Source of the DNA: an uncultured Clostridia bacterium
Lineage (GTDB): Bacteria > Bacillota > Clostridia > Lachnospirales > Bianqueaceae
Assembly: GCA_937892735.1 (NCBI GenBank)
Contig: CALBGL010000086.1
Span: 1-13,211 of the forward strand
Length of the DNA: 13,211 nucleotides
Direction: 5' to 3'
Below the pieces are notes generated by a model that saw nothing but the letters and a program-made list of their open reading frames with translations, was not told where the DNA came from and searched no databases. This document shows positions 1 through 7,350 of this stretch, piece by piece. The position numbers and the translations under genes were made by a program. The first letter of the stretch is position 1; each line of letters starts with the position of its first letter.

Positions 1-645
1 TTGGGGATCTGCCTCATCTTGGATCAGATATTCTCTCAGTTTATTCCAAGTAAAAATATAGATACCCATAGAAGCCTTTGTAGACTTGGGAACCTTGGGC
101 TTTTCCTCAAATTCGTAGATCCGATTCTCTTCATCCGTGTTCATGATACCAAAACGGCTGGCTTCTTCCAAGGACACATTCAACACTGCAATTGTACAGG
201 CAGCCTGATGTGCCTTATGATACTGCAGCATCTTGTTATAATCCATCTTATAAATATGGTCTCCCGACAAAATTACCACATATTCAGGATCATACTGCTC
301 GATGAAGTGAATGTTCTGGTAAATTGCATTGGCTGTCCCTTTGTACCACTCTCCATTCTTTCCATGGACATACGGAGGCAGAATCGATACCCCGCCATAA
401 TTTCGGTCCAGATCCCAGGGCTGTCCATTACCAATATACGCATTCAGATCCAAGGGCATATACTGTGTCAAGACTCCCACGGTATCGATTCCAGAATTCA
501 CGCAATTACTCAGCGGAAAATCAATGATACGGTATTTTCCTCCAAAAGGAACCGCTGGTTTCGCCACATTTTTGGTTAATACACCCAGCCGACTGCCCTG
601 ACCGCCAGCCAAAAGCATTGCAATACACTCTTTTTTAATCTTCAT
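1..645 (-). CDS. glgC: Glucose-1-phosphate adenylyltransferase (ADP-glucose pyrophosphorylase), N-terminal 215 residues; cut by window edge
   Basis: GlgC makes ADP-glucose from ATP and glucose 1-phosphate, the committed step of bacterial glycogen synthesis in the cytoplasm. Translating the minus strand from the ATG at 645-643 gives an open frame to the window edge. It shows the nucleotidyltransferase signature AGGQGSRLG (residues 13-21), the KPAVPFGGKYRIIDFPLSN block (29-47), NGQPWDLDR (73-81), the metal-site SGDH (127-130), FEEKP (179-183) and ASMGIYIF (191-198). These match the catalytic domain of GlgC better than the GlgD-type paralogue, because the catalytic motifs are intact. The family is usually about 380-430 residues, so roughly half is present, and the C-terminal beta-helix lies outside the window. 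A GGAGGGT ribosome site at 651-657 fixes the start. A partner glgD would be expected downstream in this group of bacteria but cannot be seen here. Confidence 0.95.
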   Translation of the reverse strand, partial: MKIKKECIAMLLAGGQGSRLGVLTKNVAKPAVPFGGKYRIIDFPLSNCVNSGIDTVGVLTQYMPLDLNAYIGNGQPWDLDRNYGGVSILPPYVHGKNGEWYKGTANAIYQNIHFIEQYDPEYVVILSGDHIYKMDYNKMLQYHKAHQAACTIAVLNVSLEEASRFGIMNTDEENRIYEFEEKPKVPKSTKASMGIYIFTWNKLREYLIQDEADPQ

Positions 646-708
646 ACCCAACCCTCCATGCTCGAATTTTCAGCATTATCCTGAAAGCCCTCAGATTTCC
701 TTGTAAAT

Positions 709-737
709 AGCATATCACAATTCTACGATTTTTTCAA
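709..737 (-). promoter_or_regulatory. Sigma-A type promoter of glgC
   Basis: On the minus strand a TTGAAA -35 box (732-737) is separated by exactly 17 bp from a TATGCT -10 box (709-714), about 64 bp before the glgC ATG. The spacing and box quality are good, and an A/T-rich tract lies upstream. The 147-bp gap between ligA and glgC has no visible terminator, so read-through from ligA cannot be excluded. Confidence 0.7.
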
Positions 738-792
738 GATATTTTCTTATCATTTGTGGATTTTATCCGTTCTTTACAGTCTGTTTACGCTT

Positions 793-2752
793 TCAAAACA
801 TGGCAAGAAGCTCTTCTTCGGATAGAATTGGAATTCCCAACTGCTTTGCTTTCTTATTTTTGCCGCTGGTACTGTTCAGATCGTTATTGACCAGATACGT
901 GGTCTTGCTGCTGACAGAAGATGAGACTTTGCCTCCTCGTTTTTCAATCTCCTGCGTCAATTCCTCTCTGTTTTCAAAATGATGCAGCGTACCTGTAATC
1001 ACCACAGTCTTACCAGCCAACATGCTCTCCAATGACTTCTGTACACGGAGATGGAGTTCTGTAAGAAGCTTTTCTGTAATTTGACGATTCTGTTCGTTGT
1101 TAAAAAAAAACACGTACCTTATGTGCCAGGATATCTCCAAAACCTTCGATCGCAGCAATCTCCTCCGGCGAAGCATCCATCACTTGTCGAATATCTCCCT
1201 GAAAATGATCTGCCAGCAGTTTTGCATTTGCGCTTCCAATCCCTGGAATCCCCAGTGCGGCAAGCAGCCGATATGCCTCTGTATCACGCGAAGCTTCAAT
1301 CGCCGATAACAGCTTGTCTGCTGATTTTTCACCGAATCCATCCATCTGACAGATCTCTTCCCGATGATCTTTTAAATGATATATATCTCCATAATCATTC
1401 AAAAGGCCGGCTTCCAGAAAACGATCCAGGAATGCCTCCGACAATCCTTCAATATTCATCGCTCCTCGTGATACGAAATGGACAAATGCACGATGCAATT
1501 TAGCCGGACACGAAGAGTTGGTACAGACAAGCACCTTTGCCTCATGATTTTGTGTTTCCTCCGTCGGCGCGCCACACCGAGGACATTCTGCCGGAATGGA
1601 CAGAGTATGGCTCCGCGTCAGATTCTCACTGATCTGTGGAATAATCATATTGGCTTTATAGACAAGAAGTCGATCTCCCAATCCCAGTTCCAAATCTTCA
1701 ATAATACTTAAGTTATGCAAAGAGGCTCTTTGCACCGTCGTTCCGTCTAATTCCACAGAATCAAAGATGGCTACTGGATTAATTAGGCCCGTTCTGGATG
1801 TCTGCCATTCTACTTTCCGGAGCGTTGTCTCTGCCGTCTCATCCTGCCATTTGAAAGCCATAGAATCTCGCGGAAACTTGGCGGTGCGCCCCAGAGATGC
1901 GGAATAGGCAATATCATCATAGGTCAGAACCAGACCGTCTGAAGGATACTTCTGCGCGGAAACACGCTCCGCATAAGAGCGAATGGCAGAAAACAACTGT
2001 TCCCGACAGACTCGCGTCCATTCTACCATCTCAAACCCCATCGCCGCAAGCTGTTCCATCTGCCTGCTTTTTTTCTCTTTTGAAAACGGAGTATCTCCCG
2101 GCGTGTCCTCAGAAGAGACCAGCGTATAGACAACATAATGAACTCGCCGTGTTGCCGTAATCTGGCTATTCAGCTGCCTCACACTTCCACTGCATAAATT
2201 TCTGGGATTTTTATACTGTTCTTCGGGAGACAGGCCGCTGTTAATCGCCTCAAAATCATCATAAGAGATGACCGCCTCTCCTCGCACAACCAGCCTTCCC
2301 TTATAAGGTATATGCAGCGGAAGGCCTAAAAATGTCCGTGCATTCTCCGTAATCTGCTCTCCTTCTTCTCCATTACCGCGCGTCAACGCCTGTCGGAGTT
2401 CTCCGTTCTCATACGTCATTACCACCGTCAATCCATCCAGCTTCCAAGAAAGAACACCCTCTCGCTCTCCCAGCCAGTCCCGCAATTCTTCCTGGCTTTT
2501 CGTCTTATCCAAAGACAACATCGGCTGTTCATGCGCTACTTTCGGTAGTTCTGAAAGAATCTGATATCCAACTTTCTGCGTCGGACTGCCGGACATTACG
2601 ATGCCGGTCTCCTGCTCTAATTTCAATAATGCATCATAGAGTGTGTCATATTCATGATCGGACATGATCTCCCGCGCATCCTGATAATAAGCGCGGGAGG
2701 CCTGGTCCAGCAAGTCGATTAGCTCCTTCATCTGATTCAGCTGATCCTGCAT
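793..2752 (-). CDS. ligA: NAD+-dependent DNA ligase, frame interrupted by a 1-base homopolymer shift near the C-terminus
   Basis: LigA seals nicks in DNA during replication and repair, using NAD+ to adenylate itself. From the ATG at 2752 the first frame runs 550 residues. It shows the Ia region (SDHEYDTLY, 31-39), the adenylated lysine K104 in WKLDG, TRGNGEEG (124-131), KNPRN (181-185), the KANMIIPQI oligonucleotide-fold region, a four-cysteine zinc finger (C390, C393, C410, C415) and helix-hairpin-helix repeats (about 470-545). It then stops in a run of nine T (minus strand, 1102-1110). Removing one T continues the frame as FFNNEQNRQ through a BRCT domain (motif GKTVVITGTL) to the stop at 793, giving about 652 residues, the normal family length. 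The ATG at 2758 sits one base from GGAGG; the ATG at 2752 is 7 bases away and preferred. The gene begins about 22 bp after pcrA. Confidence 0.9.
1102..1110 (-). other. Nine-T homopolymer that breaks the ligA frame
   Basis: The plus strand reads t followed by nine A and then cacg, which is CGTG-T9-AACAACG in ligA orientation. Read as it stands, codons CGT GTT TTT TTT TAA end the protein after Val-Phe-Phe. With eight T the frame reads Arg-Val-Phe-Phe-Asn-Asn-Glu-Gln and joins the BRCT domain smoothly. The difference is one base, in the kind of tract where sequencing indels, replication slippage and RNA-polymerase slippage all occur. Confidence 0.9.
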
Positions 2753-2774
2753 TTCCATACCTCCCGTGATGAAT

Positions 2775-5063
2775 TTATTCTACTTTTTTGAGCCCGGCCA
2801 ACCCAGCCAGCAGTTTTTTGGTTCCTGCCTTAGCAAACTGAACGGTCACTTGCGAATCCGCATGCAATGGTTCAACCGCTTCCACGACACCGAGTCCAAA
2901 TTTACGATGCTGAACACGCTCCCCCACATTCCATGTCAAAATCGTTTTGCCTTGGACGGTGGAAGCCGCCTCGCTGGTAGGATGGCCCATCATCCGCTGC
3001 TTTTGCTGTTCCAGACGCTCATTCTTAAACTGCTTCACAAACATTCTCTGAGGTTGTTCATTCTCACTCGCCACGCTTCTTCCCCTCCTTTCCATCCTCC
3101 ATGTGGAGGCATTGCTTTCCTTTCTATCCAAGAGTTCTTCAGGAATCTCTTTAATGAATCGAGATACTTTAGAAAGTTCCTGCATACCGTGAATCCGCCG
3201 GCTCTTTGCGTATGTCAAATACAATTTTTCCTGCGCACGCGTAATTCCCACATAACATAGCCGCCGTTCCTCTTCAATGTCTTCCTCTTCTCCAGAGGTA
3301 ATACTCATATAACTGGGGAAGAGACCATCTTCCATGCCCGCCAGAAATACAATCGGAAACTCAAGTCCTTTCGCGCTATGTAGCGTCATCAACGATACCG
3401 CGTCTGTCGCCTCATCCAATGCGTCAATCGCCGCCACCAAGGACAGTTCCTCGATCAAACCGGCCAACGAAGGCTCTGGAGACTCTTCTTCATACGCTTC
3501 GATACGATTCTTGAGTTCTTCGATATTTTCCTGCCGATCTTCGATCCGTTCCGGATCGTCCTCCCGCAGATATTCCACGTACTGAATCCGTGTCATCAAG
3601 CTTTCCAGAAGATGTGTTAAATCGCATTCCGGATCCTGGGCTTTCTCACGATATTCTTCAATTAGCGCAGCAAAATCCTTCAGCTTTGCGGCGGCGCGAC
3701 TTAATTCTGCATACTGTCCTACCTGACCGATCAACTCTGTAATGCCCAGATCCTTCTCCGTCGCCAACAGCCGCAGACGCTCTTCTGTCGTAGCACCAAT
3801 GCCTCTCTTCGGAATGTTAATGATCCGCTGTGCCGCCACATAGTCCCGATCATTGACAATTAAACGCAGATAGCACAGCAAATCTTTAATTTCTTTCCGT
3901 TGATAGAAGGGAATCCCCGCAAATAGACGGTAGGGAATATTATCTCGTAAAAGATGTTCTTCCAATGCACGGGACTGCGCATTCGTCCGAAATAGGATGG
4001 CCATATCCTTATAGGCTCTTCCTTCCTCATGAAGCTTCTGCATCTGTCCCGCGATATATCCCGCTTCTTCACCTTCTGTATCCGCCTGATACAACGTAAT
4101 CTTTTCTCCGGTCTCATTCTGTGTCCACAGCGTTTTGCTCTTTCGGCCCTGATTGTGCAGAATCACTTCATTGGCAGCATGCAGGATATTTTTAGTAGAT
4201 CGGTAATTTTCCTCCAGACGAATCACCGCCGCGTCCGGAAAATCCTTCTCAAAATCCAGGATATTTCGAATATTGGCGCCTCGAAACTTATAGATGGACT
4301 GATCGTCATCTCCAACCACACATATATTGCCAAACATGCCGGATAGCTGATGAATCAGCTGATACTGCGCTGTATTCGTATCTTGGTACTCGTCCACCAT
4401 AATATATCGAAACTGATCCTGATACTTTTCCAGAATATCTGGGTTCATGGCAAATAGCTGTACACATTTCCCCAGTATATCGTCAAAATCCATCGCTTGA
4501 TTCCGCAGAAGCTCTTTCTCATATTCTGCGTAAAGCTGGGCGATCATCTCTTTCGCATAATCTCCTCTCGCCGCCCGATGATAATCATCAGGCCCTATCA
4601 GATCATTCTTCGCCCCGCTGATTGCCGCTAAGACGGTTCTGGGCGTCCACATCTTCTCGTTCAGATTCATATTTTTCAGAATCCGCCGCATCACAGCCTT
4701 CTGATCTTCCGGATCATAAACCGTAAATCCGGATTCATAGCCGATCCTTTTCCCATGTCGTCTGAGAATTCGCAAGCAGCAGGAATGAAACGTAGAAATC
4801 CAAACATCCGATGCCGCTTCTCCAATCAGCCGATCGACACGCTCCCGCATCTCATGCGCCGCTTTGTTCGTAAAGGTAATCGCCAATATATAATAAGAAG
4901 GTACCTGCATCTCTTCGATGAGGTACGCGATTCGGTGTGTCAACACTCGAGTTTTCCCGCTGCCCGCGCCTGCCAAAATGAGCACCGGCCCTTCTGTTTG
5001 AAACACAGCTCGCTTCTGCATCTCATTTAAAGATTGATATTTATCATCCATGGATATCTGCAC
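2775..5063 (-). CDS. pcrA: ATP-dependent DNA helicase PcrA (UvrD/Rep superfamily 1)
   Basis: PcrA is a 3'-5' helicase that removes RecA and stalled RNA polymerase from DNA and works in nucleotide excision repair and rolling-circle replication. Numbering from the internal ATG at 5051 (758 residues) shows Walker A GAGSGKT (28-34), motif Ia ITFTNKAA (58-65), motif II VDEYQDTN (219-226), motif III GDDDQSIYKFRGA (247-259), motif IV LEENYRST (279-286), motif V LHSAKGLEF (557-565) and motif VI YVGITRAQEKLYL (600-612). It ends in the Tudor-like tail (about 707-750) that contacts RNA polymerase in known homologues. Three starts are in frame. GTG at 5063 has GGAGG six bases away (5070-5074). ATG at 5051 has only GGGAG at 11 bases. 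ATG at 5081 has no ribosome site. I favour 5063. Either plausible start overlaps the end of yerC, suggesting translational coupling. Confidence 0.97.
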   Translation of the reverse strand: MQISMDDKYQSLNEMQKRAVFQTEGPVLILAGAGSGKTRVLTHRIAYLIEEMQVPSYYILAITFTNKAAHEMRERVDRLIGEAASDVWISTFHSCCLRILRRHGKRIGYESGFTVYDPEDQKAVMRRILKNMNLNEKMWTPRTVLAAISGAKNDLIGPDDYHRAARGDYAKEMIAQLYAEYEKELLRNQAMDFDDILGKCVQLFAMNPDILEKYQDQFRYIMVDEYQDTNTAQYQLIHQLSGMFGNICVVGDDDQSIYKFRGANIRNILDFEKDFPDAAVIRLEENYRSTKNILHAANEVILHNQGRKSKTLWTQNETGEKITLYQADTEGEEAGYIAGQMQKLHEEGRAYKDMAILFRTNAQSRALEEHLLRDNIPYRLFAGIPFYQRKEIKDLLCYLRLIVNDRDYVAAQRIINIPKRGIGATTEERLRLLATEKDLGITELIGQVGQYAELSRAAAKLKDFAALIEEYREKAQDPECDLTHLLESLMTRIQYVEYLREDDPERIEDRQENIEELKNRIEAYEEESPEPSLAGLIEELSLVAAIDALDEATDAVSLMTLHSAKGLEFPIVFLAGMEDGLFPSYMSITSGEEEDIEEERRLCYVGITRAQEKLYLTYAKSRRIHGMQELSKVSRFIKEIPEELLDRKESNASTWRMERRGRSVASENEQPQRMFVKQFKNERLEQQKQRMMGHPTSEAASTVQGKTILTWNVGERVQHRKFGLGVVEAVEPLHADSQVTVQFAKAGTKKLLAGLAGLKKVE

Positions 5064-5364
5064 TCCCATCCTCCGATTCATTTTTCAGCCGTTCCAATGC
5101 CAATGCATATCCATCTTCTCCATAATGCAAAGCACGATTGACACGACTGATCGTCGCGCTGGAGGCCCCGGTCCTATCACATATGTCCTGATAGCGAGCC
5201 TCTTCGCTCAGCATCTTTGCGACCTGAAGTCTCTGCGCGATAGCCAGCAGTTCGCTGACAGTACAAATATCCTCGAAAAACGCATAACATTCCTTCTCGG
5301 TGCGCAAAGACAGCACCGCACGAAAGAATTGATCCATCTCCGGCGTTTTCAGTTTATTATTCAT
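5044..5364 (-). CDS. yerC: TrpR-like DNA-binding protein of the YerC/YecD family
   Basis: This 106-residue protein matches the YerC/YecD branch of the TrpR superfamily. An N-terminal helix region (MDQFFRAVLSL, 10-20) is followed by ELLAIAQRLQVAKML (38-52) and a helix-turn-helix with ICDRTGASSATISRVNRAL (61-79). The family is conserved next to pcrA in Firmicutes. It binds DNA but is not known to bind tryptophan, and its target is not established here. The ATG at 5364 has a GGGGG ribosome site at 5371-5375, six bases away. Its last codons overlap the pcrA start, so the two are probably co-translated. As first gene of the cluster it may regulate its own operon, which is inference only. Confidence 0.9.
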   Translation of the reverse strand: MNNKLKTPEMDQFFRAVLSLRTEKECYAFFEDICTVSELLAIAQRLQVAKMLSEEARYQDICDRTGASSATISRVNRALHYGEDGYALALERLKNESEDGSADIHG

Positions 5365-5394
5365 CTGGATCCCCCTATCTTTCGTAATAGATTT

Positions 5395-5423
5395 ATTGTA
5401 TCACCGATTGAAAAAAAAGTAAA
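5395..5423 (-). promoter_or_regulatory. Promoter of the yerC-pcrA-ligA operon
   Basis: A TTTACT -35 box (5418-5423) and a TACAAT -10 box (5395-5400) are 17 bp apart on the minus strand, ending about 30 bp before the yerC ATG. The -35 box lies immediately after the stop codon of the deacetylase gene. No terminator is visible between the two genes, so some read-through is possible. Confidence 0.7.
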
Positions 5424-5426
5424 GGT

Positions 5427-6185
5427 TTAATGCTCTCCCATCCACCAATTTTCCGGAGCGTCTTCCTCCGTCAAACTGGAGAAAACATACCCATTTTCTT
5501 GAAAATAGGATAGGATCGACGGCAATGCCGTTACGGTTTGCGGAGCATAACTGGCAGAATGAAGAAGTATGATGACAGGATCCTTTCCTTTGGCAGTCTG
5601 GATTGTACTTTCATAGATTTCCTCCGCGGTGACGCCTTGACGAATGGCATCATCTCCAGAGCAATTCCAATCTATAACACGATATCCCCATGCTTCCATG
5701 TTCGCTCGCATTGCATTTCCTAAATAGTATTCTGCCCTGGTAGAACCTCCGGGAAATCGAAAAATCTTCTCGGGTACATAACCGCTGACTTGTTCTACAT
5801 AGTCCTCTAATTCTTCCATTTCCTCTTTCAGATTTTCAAAACTTGCGTATATATGCTCATATACATGCGTCGCCGTATGATTGGCCAACACATGTCCTTC
5901 TTCTACAATCCGACGATAAAGAGGAATCAGTTCTTCCTCTTCTCTCGCAATCACAAAAAATGCTGCCGGAACCTGATATTCCTTCAGAATGTCGAGGATC
6001 TGCGCCGTACTTTCACAGGGTCCATCATCAAAGGTCAAATAAACCTTTTTTGTTGCCTCTGCATTGACATGATAAGCTGGTTCCGGATCTATCCAAGAAG
6101 AATCCGGACCAGACTCCTTGGCGCATCCTCCCAGAAATATCAGCGCGATCATCATTCCTAAAATCCATACCGATGTTTTTCTCAT
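5427..6185 (-). CDS. Polysaccharide deacetylase (NodB domain, CE4) lipoprotein
   Basis: The 252-residue product has a lipoprotein signal: a positively charged start, a hydrophobic stretch (about 6-18) and the lipobox LGGC with C21, so the mature protein should be tethered outside the membrane. The CE4 fold is complete: TFDDGP (51-56; D53 catalytic base, D54 metal), HTATH (103-107, the metal-binding H-x3-H), RFPGGS (143-148), DWNCSGDD (172-179) and ILLH (206-209, catalytic His). Such enzymes remove N-acetyl groups from peptidoglycan or other extracellular polysaccharides, often changing lysozyme sensitivity. The exact substrate cannot be read from the sequence. The ATG at 6185 is preceded by GGGGTGAG (about 6189-6196). 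It is divergent from an S11 peptidase, so two wall-modifying enzymes share one intergenic region. No strong promoter of its own is evident. Confidence 0.92.
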   Translation of the reverse strand: MRKTSVWILGMMIALIFLGGCAKESGPDSSWIDPEPAYHVNAEATKKVYLTFDDGPCESTAQILDILKEYQVPAAFFVIAREEEELIPLYRRIVEEGHVLANHTATHVYEHIYASFENLKEEMEELEDYVEQVSGYVPEKIFRFPGGSTRAEYYLGNAMRANMEAWGYRVIDWNCSGDDAIRQGVTAEEIYESTIQTAKGKDPVIILLHSASYAPQTVTALPSILSYFQENGYVFSSLTEEDAPENWWMGEH

Positions 6186-6238
6186 CGACTCACCCCATTT
6201 CGTGTATCCTTAGGGTAGATTATGGATTTTTTATAAAA

Positions 6239-6389
6239 TCATGCATTCTTGTGGATCTTTTTCTGAATCAGAATCATACCGAAAAGCAGCAATAGCAAAA
6301 GATATACAACCCCAAAGCCAAGCGTCCTCCTCTTTCTTTTCTTAAGAATCTTCTTAAAGAAATTAAGACGTTTTTCAGTCTTTTGTCAT
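6239..6389 (-). pseudogene. Possible small single-pass membrane protein, frame broken near its start
   Basis: On the minus strand an open frame without an early ATG runs from about 6385 to a TGA at 6239-6241. It encodes a strongly basic stretch (FFKKILKKRKRR), a hydrophobic segment (VVYLLLLLLFGMILI) and a basic tail (QKKIHKNA). The only nearby ATG (6387-6389) is in another frame. Deleting one A from the AAAA just after it (ACAAAAG) would join it to this frame and give a complete 49-residue protein starting MTKTEKRLNFF. There is no convincing ribosome site before that ATG, and the first part lies close to the divergent S11 promoter, so this may be chance. If real, it would precede the deacetylase gene by about 50 bp in the same direction. 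Confidence 0.25.
6342..6357. repeat. Perfect inverted repeat in the divergent region
   Basis: TTAAGAA and TTCTTAA are separated by TC, giving a 16-bp element with 7-bp arms. It lies between the deacetylase and S11 peptidase genes. It could be an operator, or a chance product of A/T-rich sequence. It also falls inside the possible small membrane-protein frame. Confidence 0.35.
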
Positions 6390-6408
6390 TTTTTCGTTAG
6401 AAATTAAC

Positions 6409-6438
6409 TTGTATATTATGATATCATCATGCTATACT
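6409..6438 (+). promoter_or_regulatory. Promoter of the S11 peptidase gene with a palindrome in its spacer
   Basis: A TTGTAT -35 box (6409-6414) and a TATACT -10 box (6433-6438) are 18 bp apart. The spacer contains the perfect 10-bp palindrome ATGATATCAT (6418-6427), placed where a bound protein could block RNA polymerase. The promoter call is reasonable; the operator idea is inference. Confidence 0.6.
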
Positions 6439-6462
6439 TCATTTAGAAAGCAGGTGTTATGA

Positions 6463-7347
6463 TTGAAAGCTTCCGTTGAGACTCTGATTTTGAGAATCCT
6501 TCTTGTGTGCATCCTTCTTCTGGTTGGATTGATCCTCTGGGTCAACTTGGGTCCTCATCTGCCGAATACCACTTCCGCAGATGTGCAGAGTAAAAGCTAT
6601 GTCATCATGCGCTTTGAGGACGGGGAAATCCTGTCTTTCAAAGAAAAAGACGCACAGATCTACCCCGCGTCTATGACAAAGATGATGACCGCCATCCTGG
6701 CTATCGAAAATTACGAGGATATAGAAGACATCATCGAGGTGCCATATTCCATTTTTCCGACTCTTTATGCCCAGGACGCATCCCGTGCTGGATTCGAACC
6801 GGGAGAAAGAGTCCCGTATCGCGATATTCTCTACGGCATGCTCCTGCCATCCGGATGCGAATGCTGTGAAACCGCGGCCTATCTGACAGCTGGGTCCGAT
6901 GAAACTTTCGTAGAATGGATGAATGAGAAAGCTGCCTCATTGGGTATGGAGCATACGCATTTCGCAAATGCAACCGGTCTGCATGATTCCAATCATTATA
7001 CGACGGTCTATGACCTGGCGCTCCTTCTACGATATTGTTTGCAAAATGAAACATTCTATGAGGTTTTCACCACGTCTTCCTATCGTACTACTCCATCGAA
7101 TATTCACCCGGAAGGCATGATTCTTCGCAGCACCATGCGCGAAGAACTCTCTGATATCTTCACTGGGGATGTCGAAATCTTAGGCGGCAAAACCGGATTT
7201 ACCAGCTTTGCCGGGCTCTGTCTCGCCAGCTTGGGAGAAGTTGACGGAGAGCGATATATCGTCGTAAATGCAGGAGCTCCCGGTGATCATGGCACAGAAC
7301 CCTACCACATTCTGGACGCGATCGCACTGTATCAAAGTCTTGCCTAA
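6463..7347 (+). CDS. Membrane-anchored D-alanyl-D-alanine carboxypeptidase-like protein (peptidase S11)
   Basis: The 294-residue product has one N-terminal membrane segment (about 8-28) with no obvious cleavage site, so the catalytic domain should lie outside, anchored by that helix. The penicillin-binding fold is shown by SMTK (70-73, nucleophile S70 and K73), the second motif at S130-G131-C132, and KTG (243-245) in GGKTGFT. S11 enzymes trim the terminal D-Ala from peptidoglycan stem peptides. The second motif is normally S-x-N; here Cys replaces Asn, followed by ECCE, as I recall from a variant subfamily in related Clostridia. No C-terminal membrane-binding domain follows, unlike DacA. The start is TTG: an in-frame TGA lies directly before it and AGGTG (6452-6456) is six bases away. 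An out-of-frame ATG overlaps this start. It converges on trxB with a 3-bp gap and no terminator between. Confidence 0.9.
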   Translation: MKASVETLILRILLVCILLLVGLILWVNLGPHLPNTTSADVQSKSYVIMRFEDGEILSFKEKDAQIYPASMTKMMTAILAIENYEDIEDIIEVPYSIFPTLYAQDASRAGFEPGERVPYRDILYGMLLPSGCECCETAAYLTAGSDETFVEWMNEKAASLGMEHTHFANATGLHDSNHYTTVYDLALLLRYCLQNETFYEVFTTSSYRTTPSNIHPEGMILRSTMREELSDIFTGDVEILGGKTGFTSFAGLCLASLGEVDGERYIVVNAGAPGDHGTEPYHILDAIALYQSLA

Positions 7348-7350
7348 TTC

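Noticed and set aside
1..579. Long plus-strand open frame at the left edge
   Set aside because: It is the antisense of glgC, has no ribosome site or domain, and its product is not protein-like.
1051..1503. Plus-strand open frame of 150 codons across the ligA frameshift
   Set aside because: It is a shadow of ligA; the minus strand carries clear zinc-finger and helix-hairpin-helix motifs in the same stretch.
6186..6260. Own promoter for the deacetylase gene (CATAAT or TATGAT as -10)
   Set aside because: Neither has a recognisable -35 box at 16-18 bp, so I did not call it.
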